From contig CAVUPU010000001.1 of the NCBI GenBank assembly GCA_963743425.1, forward strand, positions 434,001-498,000: a stretch of DNA of 64,000 bases, read 5' to 3'. The notes beneath the pieces are model-generated. The model saw only the letters and a program-made list of their open reading frames with translations, was not told where the DNA came from and ran no database searches. A program made the position numbers and the translations under genes. Source of the stretch: JAJVID01 sp963743425. Lineage in GTDB: Bacteria; Acidobacteriota; Blastocatellia; RBC074. Numbering within the stretch: position 1 is the stretch's first letter; each line of letters opens with the position of its first letter. Shown piece by piece: positions 40,152 to 49,470 of the stretch.

Positions 40152-40227
<76 letters not shown>

Positions 40228-40321
40228 GACCCCTGCCCCTCTCTCTGGCGATAACTCACACAACCACACACAATCCGCATCAATTGTTGACGTTCGCATC
40301 ATCGAGCGATAACTATAATGA

Positions 40322-42946
40322 ATGCGGGAAACGATTTACAGCTTATTAGATCATGCTCTGACGCGTTCAGATGAGATCGCGGTCGCGCATCAACGGGGCT
40401 TGCGCGTGACGCGCTGGTCTTACGCGCGGCTCGCGCGGACGGCCTGCCAGTTCGCGCGCGAGCTTGAATCACGTGGCATAGGCAAGGGCGACCGCGTCAT
40501 TTTCTGGGGCGAGAACAGCCCCGAATGGATCGCGGCGTTCTTCGGCTGTCTGCTGCGCGGCGCGGTTGCGGTCCCGCTGGACGAGCAGCAGCGCGCCTGA
40601 TTTCGTCGATCGCGCGCAGCGGCAGGTCGCTGCCAGATTGCTTTTGCTCGGCGAAGAGCAGACGCGCTATTTCAAAGATCGACCGCCGGTGTTGCGCTTC
40701 GATCAGTTGGTCGAGGCCGTCGAGCGTCATTCGGCGGCGCCGTATCGGGATGAACAGATCGGCGCAGACGACCTGGCCGAGATCATCTTCACTTCGGGCA
40801 CGACCGCGGAGCCGAAAGGGGTTTGCCTGACGCACGCCAACCTGCTGGCCAACATCACGCCACTCGAAACCGAGATCTACAAATACCTGAAGTTCGAACG
40901 CCCATTTCATCCGATCAGGTTTTTGTGCCTGCTCCCCTTGAGCCACGTCTTCGGCCAGTTTATGGGAATGTTCGTGCCGCGATTGCTCTACGGCGAGGTC
41001 TTCTTTTCACATTCGCTCAACCCGTCTGAAATCATAGCTACGATCAAACGCGAGCGCATCTCGGTCGTCGCCGCCGTGCCGCGACAACTCGAAACTCTGC
41101 GCGAAAAGATCGAACGCGATTATGCGTCCCGCGGCGAATTGGAGAGATTTCGACGACGGTTCGCATCAGCCGAGGGCAAACATTTTCTGAGGCGATGGTT
41201 GATCTTCCGCGATGTCCATCGCCGCTTTGGCTGGAAATTCTGGGCGTTCGTATCGGGCGGCGCGACGCTGGATGAAGAGACTGAGACCTTCTGGCAGCGG
41301 TTGGGGTTCGCCGTCGTGCAAGGCTACGGGATGACCGAGACGGCGTCGCTCGTGACGGTCAGCCATCCGTTCAAGGTCAAACACGGCTCGATCGGAAAGA
41401 CGCTCCCGGGTCAGGAATTGAAGTTGGACGCGAGCGGCGAGATTCTGGTGCGCGGCGCGAACGTCTCGGCGGGTTATTGGCGAGGCGGCAGGGAAGAGAA
41501 GTTTGTAGTTCCGCCTTCAGGCGGTCTTCTCCGCTCGCCAAAGGCGCCGCCTGAAGGCGGAACTACAAACGAAAGTGATGAGGGGTGGCTCCGCACCGGC
41601 GATGTGGGCGAGATGGACGCCGAAGGGAACATCTTTTTCAAAGGCCGCAAGAAAGACGTGATCGTCACCGCCGCCGGGTTGAACATCTACCCCGACGATC
41701 TGGAAGCCGCGCTCAATCACCAGCCCGAGATCAAAGCCAGTTGCGTCGTCGGCGTCGAAGGCCCGCGAGGGCCTGAACCGATAGCCGCGTTGATTCTGCG
41801 CGATGAGAACGCCGACGCGGCCGAAATCGTCAAGCGCGCCAACGCGCATCTCAGCCAGTCGCAGCAGATACGCCGCTGGTTCATTTGGCCCGAACCCGAT
41901 TTCCCGCGCACTCCGACGCGCAAAGTCCGCAAGCCGATTGTCAAAGAAGCGGCCCTGGCCAGAACATCCGAAGCGCCGGGCGCGGCTCCGGCTTCTACCC
42001 GGGGTTCATCGCTCGTCGAATTGATCGCCTCAATCAGCGGCGACCCATCGATGATAACTCACAAGCCCGACGCAAAAGCGAATCTGAGCGCCGATCTGAA
42101 GCTCGATTCACTGGGACGGGTCCAATTGCTCGGCGCGCTCGAAGACCGCTACCAGATCGAGCTTGACGAAGCGGCATTGACGCCAGAGACCACGCTCGGC
42201 GACCTCGAGCGGATGATCCACGAAGGCTCGCGCGTCGAGAACGCGGCGGAATACCCGTATCCGAAATGGTCACTCCGAGCGCCTATCAACTGGCTTCGCT
42301 CGCTGGCTTTTTATCTGCTTGTCGCGCCGTTCGTTTGCGTGATGTGCTGGCCGCGAGTCCGAGGCAAGGAGCGATTGCGCGATTTACGCGGACCAGTCCT
42401 GTTTATCGCCAATCACATCTCGATGGTTGATCCCGGGAATGATTCTGTTCGCGCTGCCATTTCGGTTCAGACATCAGATTGGCGATTGCGATGGGGGGCG
42501 AACGGTTGCGAGGATTGCGTCGCGGGCTCGAAGGAGGGAATCGGTTCGGACGGCTGTTGGATCGAGTGAAGTACCTGCTGGTCGTAATCGTCTTCAACGT
42601 CTTTGCATTGCCGCAGAAGAGCGGATTCCGCCGCGGCTTCGCTTTCGCCGGAGAGGCGGTGGATCGAGGCTACAACGCGCTGGTCTTCCCTGAAGGCCGC
42701 ACGACCGAAGACGGGCGGATGAATCCATTTATGAGCGGCGTCGGTCTGTTGGCAGCGAATCTCGACCTGCCGGTCGCGCCGATCAAGATCGAAGGGTTGT
42801 TCGATCTGACCCGGCATCGACGCTACTTTTCGCGCCCCGGAACGGTGACCGTGACTTTCGGCGAGCCTGTGAAGTTCGAGCGCGGAACCGATCCTGCGCG
42901 GATCACTCAGGAGCTTGAAGAGCGCCTGCGCGCTTTGGGAGAGTAA
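40322..42946 (+). CDS. Acyl ligase-ACP-PlsC tri-domain protein, frameshifted
   Basis: One protein of about 870 residues when frames are joined. The AMP-binding acyl ligase comes first (FTSGTTAEPKGVCLTHANLL, QGYGMTETASL, EGWLRTGDVGEMD, GRKKDVIVTAAGLNIYPDDL). A phosphopantetheine carrier follows (LKLDSLGRVQLLGALEDRYQ, Ser in DSLG). Last is a PlsC acyltransferase (NHISMVDP, then VFPEGRTTEDG). One shift lies near 40590 (LDEQ continues as SAPDFVDRA) and two between 42430 and 42490. The domain set resembles Aas-type acyl-ACP synthetase/acyltransferases that activate an acyl chain and move it to a lysophospholipid. A 70-bp palindrome is inserted in frame in the ligase domain (41501-41570). Confidence 0.85.
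41501..41570 (+). repeat. Palindromic element inserted in frame in the ligase gene
   Basis: Arms of 24 bp are perfect complements (GTTTGTAGTTCCGCCTTCAG... at 41501-41524 and 41547-41570) around a 22-bp loop. It is translated as FVVPPSGG...PPEGGTTN, breaking the conserved run that should join GGREEK to DEGWLRTGD. Confidence 0.85.
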
Positions 42947-42959
42947 GCCTCAAAAGGAA

Positions 42960-43057
42960 CATTTTCCATTTTCAATATTACATTTGTCATCTGTCATTGC
43001 AGAGCCTCAATTCAGGCAATGTCAAATGACAAATGTAGTATGGAAAATGGAAAATGA
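42960..43057. repeat. Imperfect inverted repeat before mtnB
   Basis: CATTTTCCATTTTCAATATT... and the complementary ...TATGGAAAATGGAAAATG arms (about 31 bp each) flank a 36-bp middle. A/T-rich. It fills the gap between the ligase fusion and mtnB and is another small palindromic element or a terminator. Confidence 0.65.
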
Positions 43058-43118
43058 AGCCAGGAAGCGTTAGATTGACCGTTGCGCTACTTCTCCATAA
43101 AATGCGCTCGCATCTCTT

Positions 43119-43763
43119 ATGGCACAAGCAGTAACAGATCGCGCGATTGAGCTGGCCGCCTCGTTGGCCGAAGCGGCGAAGGAATTCTACCGGCGTGGTT
43201 GGGCGCTCGGCACGAGCGGCAATTTCAGCGCGGTGGTCAGTCCGGAGCCGCTGCGCCTGGTGATCACGTCGAGCGGAGTTGATAAGGGGGGGCTGACGAC
43301 CGATCAGTTCGTGGAGGTTGATGGCGATGGCAAAGTCGTTGCGGGCGAAGGCCGTCCGTCGGACGAGACGAAGCTGCACTTGACCATCGTTCGCCATCGA
43401 CCGGCGCAGGCTGTGCTGCACACGCATTCGGTCTGGAGCACTACGCTCTCCGCTTTGTCGATCAATGACAGCGGGATCGAGATTTCAGGCTACGAGATGC
43501 TCAAAGGTCTGGCCGGTGTGAGCACACACGAGCATCGAGAGTGGCTGCCGATTCTGGACAATTCACAGGATATGGATGAACTCGCGTGTGAGCTGGAAGA
43601 GCTTCTCCGCCAGCGCCCAAACTCGCACGGGTTCCTGCTGCGTGGACACGGCCTTTACACCTGGGGAAAGAGCGTGGATGAAGCCAGGCGCCATATCGAG
43701 ATACTTGAATTTCTGCTCGAGGTGATGGGTCGCACGCGCTTTGCCGGTGGGCTTATGGCATAA
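43119..43763 (+). CDS. mtnB: Methylthioribulose-1-phosphate dehydratase MtnB
   Basis: 214-residue class II aldolase-type enzyme that dehydrates methylthioribulose-1-phosphate in methionine salvage. Family marks are GWALGTSGNFSAVV, the substrate loop TSSGVDKGGLTTDQ, zinc ligands in HTHSVWST and the third His in RGHGLYTWG. Normal length. It heads mtnB-mtnD-mtnC; no mtnA, mtnN or mtnP is seen in the window. Confidence 0.95.
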   Translation: MAQAVTDRAIELAASLAEAAKEFYRRGWALGTSGNFSAVVSPEPLRLVITSSGVDKGGLTTDQFVEVDGDGKVVAGEGRPSDETKLHLTIVRHRPAQAVLHTHSVWSTTLSALSINDSGIEISGYEMLKGLAGVSTHEHREWLPILDNSQDMDELACELEELLRQRPNSHGFLLRGHGLYTWGKSVDEARRHIEILEFLLEVMGRTRFAGGLMA

Positions 43764-43815
43764 GCGATATCCGACAGACTTATGGTCTTTGAGAGATAAA
43801 TGCAGCAACGCATCT

Positions 43816-43907
43816 CAACGTAGGGGCAGACCTGCGTGTCTGCCCCGGCGCGATTAAGATGCGTCTTCCATGGGCCGGGGCAGACACGCAGGTCTGCCCC
43901 TACGTTG
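43816..43907. repeat. AGGGGCAGACCTGCGTG inverted-repeat element
   Basis: Arms of 34 bp (CAACGTAGGGGCAGACCTGC... and its complement ending at 43907) flank a 24-bp loop. It lies between mtnB and mtnD and partly forms the mtnD upstream region. An in-frame open stretch through it would add a spurious N terminus to MtnD. Confidence 0.8.
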
Positions 43908-43918
43908 TTGAGGAAATT

Positions 43919-44479
43919 ATGGCAATTCTGACAATCCCGAAAGAGAATCGAACCATCAATGAGCCTGCGGCGGTCGCCGGTTATCTGGCGGGCATCGGCG
44001 TGGATTATGAAATCTGGAAGCCTGCCGTAACCGTTGCGGCGGACGCGCCGGCGGAAGAGATTCTCGCCGCATATTCGACCGAGATAGAGAAGCTCAAAGA
44101 GAACGGCGGTTACGTCACAGCCGACGTGATTGACATCAATCCGCAAACACAAGGCCTGGACGAGATGCTGGCCAAATTCAACCGCGAGCACTGGCACGAC
44201 GATGACGAGGTGCGATTCATCATCGAAGGGCGCGGGCTGTTTCACCTTCACCCGCAGAACGGCCCGGTCATAGCCATCGAGGTCGAAGCCGGCGACCTGA
44301 TCAGAGTTCCGTCCGGCTTCCTGCACTGGTTCAACCTCTGCGCCGATCGCCGCATCCGCGCCATTCGTCTGTTCAAAGACCCGGCGGGCTGGACGCCGCA
44401 TTACACCGCGAGCGGCGTCGATGGCTATTTTCAACCGCTCTGTTTTGGCGCTTCCTACATTCCCGCGTTGGCGCAATGA
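43919..44479 (+). CDS. mtnD: Acireductone dioxygenase MtnD
   Basis: 186-residue cupin that oxidises acireductone to the keto acid precursor of methionine. The metal site is EHWHDDDEVRFIIEG (H-x-H-x4-E) plus a later His in SGFLHWFNL. ATG 43919 follows GAGGAAATT. The longer open frame upstream is only the repeat element. Confidence 0.95.
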   Translation: MAILTIPKENRTINEPAAVAGYLAGIGVDYEIWKPAVTVAADAPAEEILAAYSTEIEKLKENGGYVTADVIDINPQTQGLDEMLAKFNREHWHDDDEVRFIIEGRGLFHLHPQNGPVIAIEVEAGDLIRVPSGFLHWFNLCADRRIRAIRLFKDPAGWTPHYTASGVDGYFQPLCFGASYIPALAQ

Positions 44480-44485
44480 CCGCGA

Positions 44486-44551
44486 TACAGTACCAGGAGC
44501 GTTAGCGACCGGCTCCACAAGCAGACGGTCGCTAACGCTCCCGGTACTGTA
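44486..44551. repeat. TACAGTAC palindrome, copy 3 (66 bp)
   Basis: TACAGTACCAGGAGCGTTAG pairs with its near complement (CTAACGCTCCCGGTACTGTA) around a shortened, diverged centre. It lies between mtnD and mtnC. Confidence 0.8.
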
Positions 44552-44562
44552 ACAGGTTCGCA

Positions 44563-45309
44563 ATGACCGTAAACCTGAACGAACTTTCGCGCCACTCATT
44601 CTCCTCGATATCGAGGGCACGACGACGCCGATAGATTTCGTCTACAAAACGCTTTTTCCTTTCGCGCGAGAGCGCGTCAAAGATTATCTCAGCCGCAACT
44701 GTGATGCGCCCGAGGTTCAGACCTGATTTGGCCCAATTGCGCGCCGAGCAGACGGCCGACATCGTTCAAGGCCTCAACCCTCCCGCGCTCGAAGAAGAGG
44801 CTTCGACTGAGTTGGTCGAATCGGCGGTCGCCTACATTCACTGGTTGATGGATCGCGACCGCAAATCAACTCCTCTCAAAGCGATCCAGGGGAGAATCTG
44901 GCAGGAGGGTTATCTCGCAGGCGAACTGTTCGGCCAGGTCTTCGACGATGTGCCGCCTGCGTTCGCGCGCTGGCGCCGGCAAAACAAATTGATTTGCATC
45001 TACTCTTCTGGCAGCGCGCTGGCGCAAAAGCTGCTTTTCGGTCACACTACGGCGGGCGACCTGACCAACTACATTTGTCGTTACTTCGACACCACTATCG
45101 GCCACAAAATCGAGGCGGACAGTTATCGGCGGATCGCTGAAGAATTGCGATTGGCCCCGGCTGAGGCGGTCTTTATATCTGACGCAATCGCCGAATTGGA
45201 CGCGGCGCGCGCGGCCGGGATGAAGACGATCCTGGCTCAGCGCCCCGGCAACCATCCGGTCGAACTTCCGATAAACCATCCGACGGTAGACAGCTTCGCG
45301 GCGCTTTGA
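44563..45309 (+). CDS. mtnC: Enolase-phosphatase MtnC, frameshifted
   Basis: HAD-family enzyme that enolises and dephosphorylates the diketo intermediate of methionine salvage, directly before MtnD in the pathway. Motif I reads LLDIEGTTTPIDFVYKTLFP, the Ser motif IYSSGSALAQKLLFGH, and motif III/IV FISDAIAELDAARAAGM. The frame changes between the start codon and motif I (about 44570-44595), and again near 44726 where EVQT continues as DLAQLRAEQ. Corrected length about 248 residues. Confidence 0.88.
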
Positions 45310-45354
45310 TCCGATCGGAAAACTCACAGGAAAGGTGATTTAAGCGCCAGATAA

Positions 45355-47022
45355 TCAATTCAGCCTGATTGTATTCACGCCCGCATACCCAGACATGTCA
45401 GAAATGATCACCTTATCCCCAACGTTAAGGCCTTCTAGAATCTCAATCACAGTGACGGCGGCTTTGCCGAACTTGACCGGGACCCTGGTCGCGGTCGCGC
45501 CGCCTTCTTCAAGCTTGAAGAGACTGTAAAGGCCGCCTTCGTGGCCAAAGGCTGGTCTCTGTACGTATAGAACGTCGTCGAGGCGGTCAATCTCTATGAC
45601 GCCATCAACATTCAGGCCTGCTATGGCGCCTTGAGGCAGGTCGCCTTCCAACGAAACGTCAACAGCGATCACCCCGCTTGAGTCATCCGAGCCGACGTTT
45701 ATGACTTTGCCGGAAATGATACCGTTCCGAGTATCGATGGAAGCGGGCTGGCCGATTCGAATTTCCTTGGCCATAGTAGCAGCCATTTGAACTACGGCCT
45801 TAAGACGCCCATAGTCGGCCGGAGCCAAGACCCCGAGTCCGCGCCTATGTATGGTCATCGTTCCTCTTTCAACAGAAGCAACTATGATGGTTGACCTATT
45901 AACCACTGGGGGAAGTTGGGATTGACGGGATGTGGAGGAAACGGATCGCGCTGAAGTCGGTCCGTTCGACGCAGACTGAGAGTCTCCTATCTGCGCCGCC
46001 TGCTGACTATTCGCGGCGGGGATGACCAGCCAAGCGCTCACTCCGATCAACATGACAGGCAGCAAAAGAAACGGCCACTGCCGTAGCGGCTGCCTCGTTC
46101 GGTTCGTGTTCATGATCATCTCAATTCTCCTTTCAAGTGTTCTTCTTGAGTTGAATGACGCCGCCTGGTGGACGACGTCTGTTAAGAAGCTCCGCTCCGC
46201 CGCTTTCAAGATCGTCTCGGCGTAAGCTTTCGGTTCGGAGCCCAGACCAAGTACGCGGTCATCACACGCGATCTCTCTTTCCAGGCTCAGTTGGCGGTCG
46301 GCATAGCGCAACAGTGGGTGAAAGAACAGAAGGCTCCTCAGCGCCGACTGAAAGCGACTCACTATGTGGTCCCGCCTCTTGATGTGGGCAAATTCGTGCC
46401 GCAGGATTGACGTTCTTTCCTCCCGGCTAGTCCAGGACACGATGTCGGCCGGGAGCAGTATGACGGGGCGAAACAGACCAGCCAGCCCGGGGGATTGGAC
46501 GCCATCCGATAAGGCAATGGAGACGCCGCCTGCATCTGAATGGAGCAGGTCTGAATACGAGCAGTCGAGGTCCTTCAGTGAGACGGCGCGCGCCCCGGAC
46601 TTAATGAGATGAAGCTTCCAGAACGAATTGCCGAGCCGGAGCAGCAAAATCATCACTCCGGCCACCCACAAGACGAAGAGCGCAGGCCAGATGATCGATG
46701 GCCAGGAAAAGGCGGGCCGGGCGGCCTGCGGTATGCCAACGGGAACGGCGATGAGGCCGATGTCTCCCGCAGGAAATGGGGCCAGGGCAACTGGCATGCG
46801 CAACCTCTGGCTTAGAGCGCTGAGTAACGGGAGCGCCGCGACCGCGAGGAGGGCGATCAACCAGATTCGATACCTGGTGGTTGCGCTCCGCGATCGATCG
46901 AGCTTCAGCCCGACCCAGGCCAGGCCGAGTAAAAGGAACGCTTGGCAGCTCCAGGTGAATAGCCAGTGGATTACCCCAGCAGTCAAAGAAATGATCTGAT
47001 CGGCGCTACCCGTTCCCATCAT
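45355..47022 (-). CDS. M56 (BlaR1-like) membrane protease fused to an efflux-adaptor-like domain
   Basis: 555 residues. Four membrane helices and an M56 zinc protease (LRHEFAHIKRRDH, HExxH; then LEREIACDDRVLG) form the N-terminal 330 residues. After another helix (FLLLPVMLIGVSAWLVI) the extracytoplasmic C-terminal part (about 390-555) is not a penicillin-binding sensor. It resembles the C-terminal half of HlyD/MacA membrane-fusion proteins (IRIGQPASIDTRNGIISGKV, VKFGKAAVTVIEILEGLNVG, DKVIISDMSGYAGVNTIRLN). ATG 47022 has GAGGAG upstream and overlaps blaI by 17 bp. It may sense a ligand or contact a transporter and cleave BlaI. Confidence 0.8.
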   Translation of the reverse strand: MMGTGSADQIISLTAGVIHWLFTWSCQAFLLLGLAWVGLKLDRSRSATTRYRIWLIALLAVAALPLLSALSQRLRMPVALAPFPAGDIGLIAVPVGIPQAARPAFSWPSIIWPALFVLWVAGVMILLLRLGNSFWKLHLIKSGARAVSLKDLDCSYSDLLHSDAGGVSIALSDGVQSPGLAGLFRPVILLPADIVSWTSREERTSILRHEFAHIKRRDHIVSRFQSALRSLLFFHPLLRYADRQLSLEREIACDDRVLGLGSEPKAYAETILKAAERSFLTDVVHQAASFNSRRTLERRIEMIMNTNRTRQPLRQWPFLLLPVMLIGVSAWLVIPAANSQQAAQIGDSQSASNGPTSARSVSSTSRQSQLPPVVNRSTIIVASVERGTMTIHRRGLGVLAPADYGRLKAVVQMAATMAKEIRIGQPASIDTRNGIISGKVINVGSDDSSGVIAVDVSLEGDLPQGAIAGLNVDGVIEIDRLDDVLYVQRPAFGHEGGLYSLFKLEEGGATATRVPVKFGKAAVTVIEILEGLNVGDKVIISDMSGYAGVNTIRLN

Positions 47023-47404
47023 CTTTTTTCTCCTCACTCATTCCGGTAATTTTGCCGCGGATGTCGTCGAGATCTTTAGGGGTCAGATCGCCCGCCTGCA
47101 CCAGGTTGAGAACGACCGAAGCGGCCGAACCGCTGAAGACCTGATCAATCAGGTGGCGCAGGAGGCGGGCGCGGGATTTCTCCTTACTTTCACCGGCTCG
47201 ATAGAAATGGGTTTTACCTTCAACACGGTGGACCAGGCGTCCTTTGCGCTCCAGCACGCGGGTGATCGTCAACACGCTGTTGTAATGCGGATTCCCCGGT
47301 AGTCGCTGCTGAATCTCTTTAACGGTCGCCTCGCCCATCTGCCAGACGACCTTCATGATCTCCAGTTCCCTGTCGGTGAAGCCTTTAGATGGTTTTCTCG
47401 CCAT
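47006..47404 (-). CDS. blaI: BlaI/MecI-family repressor
   Basis: 132 residues with the winged helix FTDRELEIMKVVWQMGEATV, KEIQQRLPGNPHYNSVLTIT and RVLERKGRLVHRVEGKTHFY, and a dimerising tail. In BlaI-BlaR1 systems the M56 protease inactivates the repressor on signal. It overlaps the M56 gene and has a long inverted repeat in its promoter, so autoregulation is likely. Confidence 0.95.
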   Translation of the reverse strand: MARKPSKGFTDRELEIMKVVWQMGEATVKEIQQRLPGNPHYNSVLTITRVLERKGRLVHRVEGKTHFYRAGESKEKSRARLLRHLIDQVFSGSAASVVLNLVQAGDLTPKDLDDIRGKITGMSEEKKDDGNG

Positions 47405-47427
47405 ATTCTCAGTCGTTATTGTCGTGA

Positions 47428-47482
47428 CAACTAATTTATACGTTTACGATCGGACATTAACGTATAAATTAGTTGACGTCAA
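47428..47482 (-). promoter_or_regulatory. BlaI promoter and palindromic operator
   Basis: On the minus strand TTGACG (47482-47477) is followed after 17 bp by TAATGT (47459-47454), a good sigma-70 promoter. An inverted repeat of 16-bp arms (47428-47443 CAACTAATTTATACGT and 47460-47475) has one arm between -35 and -10 and the other downstream of -10. Two BlaI dimers, or one bridging dimer pair, bound here would block polymerase. Confidence 0.8.
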
Positions 47483-47520
47483 GCAAAATCCAAATTCTGG
47501 TGTTATTTTGCTTGGACGCT

Positions 47521-47621
47521 TAGATCGGTTTGCCATTGCATGTGTGGGACACAGCCAAATTGTCCCACGATCACATGCCATCGCAGCGGTTTGTCCATAC
47601 ACGCAATGGCAAACCGATCTA
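47521..47621. repeat. MITE-like element, TAGATCGG family, copy B
   Basis: 101 bp from TAGATCGGTTTGCCATTGC to its complement GCAATGGCAAACCGATCTA, with the central GTGTGGGACA/TGTCCCAC pair as in copy A. Its right edge overlaps the end of the plsC gene and supplies that gene's TAG stop codon. Confidence 0.8.
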
Positions 47622-48464
47622 GCGTAGCGAAACCCGCGCGGATTTTATCGCATCATCTTTTGAATCGGTCTGAATGCCGTAATATTCGTCCACCGGCTTC
47701 GCCATAACCGCGTGGACGCGGTTCATCAGCGCCTCGACGTCGTTCTTGCCGAGGTCCCCGGTCTCGATCGTGTCGTGAATGTGGACGGTGATTTTGGAAG
47801 GGAAGAGCTTCCAATCGCCTTTCTTGCTGAACTCGTACGCGCCGACAATGCTCATCGGCGCTATCGGGTAGCCGAATTGAATCGCCATTCTGAAGGCGCC
47901 GGGATTGAGCGGGCCGACGCGACCGTCGCGGGTGCGTGTGCCTTCGGCGAAGACGATCAGGCTGACGCCTTTGTCGAGCGTCTCTTTGGTCAGCTTCATC
48001 ATCTGTTTATACTTCGCCAGATTGCCTTCGGGCGGGACCGGGACGTTGCCGAACCGGCGCATCATCCAGCCGTAGGCCGGGACTTTGAAATGCGACTCGT
48101 GTTCGAGACCGCGCACGAATTGCGGGATCGCGGAATAGATGATGAACGCATCCCAGATGTCAATGTGGTTGCAAATGAAGAAGCTGGTCCGCTCGCGGTC
48201 GAAGCCGGGCGAATACCGCGCCTCGAAATCGACTCCCGCGATGCGCAGGATGTTGCGGAAGAGCCATCGCTGCGGCCTGTCGTTCTTGCGCGGGTCGATG
48301 AACGCGCCGAGCAGGACGAGGAACGAACAGACGGGAAAAAAGAAGGCGAAGCTGGCGAGCCAGACGACAATCGAACGCAGGGCGTAATACGTCTTGCCGA
48401 TGAAACTCAACGAGGACCAGTTGTGTCTCGGATGATTGCGAACTTCGGATCGGATGTGTTTCAC
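47619..48464 (-). CDS. 1-acylglycerol-3-phosphate acyltransferase (PlsC family)
   Basis: 281 residues: an N-terminal membrane helix pair (SIVVWLASFAFFFPVCSFLV), acyltransferase motif I NHIDIWDAF (H-x4-D) and motif III FAEGTRTRDGRVGPL, then PIAPMSIVGAYEF. It transfers acyl groups to lysophosphatidate or a related alcohol at the inner membrane. The final codons (VSLR then TAG) run into the MITE edge. A second PlsC domain is in the 40322-42946 fusion. Confidence 0.9.
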   Translation of the reverse strand: MKHIRSEVRNHPRHNWSSLSFIGKTYYALRSIVVWLASFAFFFPVCSFLVLLGAFIDPRKNDRPQRWLFRNILRIAGVDFEARYSPGFDRERTSFFICNHIDIWDAFIIYSAIPQFVRGLEHESHFKVPAYGWMMRRFGNVPVPPEGNLAKYKQMMKLTKETLDKGVSLIVFAEGTRTRDGRVGPLNPGAFRMAIQFGYPIAPMSIVGAYEFSKKGDWKLFPSKITVHIHDTIETGDLGKNDVEALMNRVHAVMAKPVDEYYGIQTDSKDDAIKSARVSLR

Positions 48465-48537
48465 TCATTGCATAGTTCGCGCTGGTGGTGGTGGTGGCGG
48501 AAGAATCCACAACCAACGCCAACCACTAACCACCATT

Positions 48538-49464
48538 TCAGACCATTACATTCAAAGCCGACGGCAAAACATCGAGCGATTTGAGCTGAGCGGTCATGAC
48601 CTCGCCGTCGATCATGATGTCAACCGGCGAATCGAAATCGAGATCAATGTGGCGCGCGCGCGCCTGCCAGACCAGCGGGTGATTGACGTGCGAGCCGTCG
48701 TAACAGTTCCGAAAATTCCGGATGAAATCGAATCGACCTGCTGACCATCGAACGATGTCGATCAGGCCGTCGCCCGTGTCCGCGTTCGGCGCGAGCATCA
48801 TGTGGCCGCCCGTGAACTTGCTGTTGTTGAAGATCAGCAGCGCAGTGCGCGGCGGATCAGGGTCTTCGATCCCATCCAGTTTTATCTTGTAGACCTGCTT
48901 TTTGAAACTCGCCAGGCACATCACGACCGCCATAGCGTAGCTCGCCGCGCCCAGACGTTTGAATCGCCGATTGGCGAGCGTAGCGACATCGGCCACGAAA
49001 CCCAGACTCAGGATGTTGATGTAGAAGACCTCGCCCTCTTTGTGTTTCAGCCGGATCACATCGCAGGGGCGCGAGCGCTCTTCGATGATCGCCTGTGTTG
49101 CGTATTCGACCCCGTCGTCGGTGAAATCTCTCAGAAACGAGTTGCCGGTGCCGAGCGGGAGAAAGCCCAGCGTTGGTTTCTCGGCGTCCTTCTCGCGATT
49201 GGCCGCCGCTTCGGGGAACAGCCCGTTGACGATCTCGAACGAAGTTCCGTCGCCGCCGACCGCGATGAATCGGCGATAGCCGTCGCGAAAGGCGTTCCGC
49301 GCGATTTCAATTCCGTGGCCCGCGCGCTTCGTTTCGGCCACGTCGAACCGCGCGCCCGACGCGCGCAGCCGATCCAGCGCCGGCCCGAGCAATTTCGCGC
49401 ATTTGCCGAAACCCGCCGCAGGGTTGACCACAGCCAAAGTCGAAGTCTTCATAATTATCTTCAT
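48538..49464 (-). CDS. Diacylglycerol/sphingosine kinase-like lipid kinase
   Basis: 308 residues of the DAGK catalytic family (YegS/DgkB-like): VNPAAGFGKCAKLLGPALDR, the nucleotide loop AVGGDGTSFEIVNGLFPEAA, FLPLGTGNSFLRDF, and C-terminal DGLIDIVRWSAGRF and IDGEVM. It phosphorylates a lipid alcohol. It stands next to PlsC and the acyl-ligase operon, all on the minus strand, so a role in the same lipid pathway is likely. Confidence 0.9.
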   Translation of the reverse strand: MKIIMKTSTLAVVNPAAGFGKCAKLLGPALDRLRASGARFDVAETKRAGHGIEIARNAFRDGYRRFIAVGGDGTSFEIVNGLFPEAAANREKDAEKPTLGFLPLGTGNSFLRDFTDDGVEYATQAIIEERSRPCDVIRLKHKEGEVFYINILSLGFVADVATLANRRFKRLGAASYAMAVVMCLASFKKQVYKIKLDGIEDPDPPRTALLIFNNSKFTGGHMMLAPNADTGDGLIDIVRWSAGRFDFIRNFRNCYDGSHVNHPLVWQARARHIDLDFDSPVDIMIDGEVMTAQLKSLDVLPSALNVMV

Positions 49465-49470
49465 CAGCCG

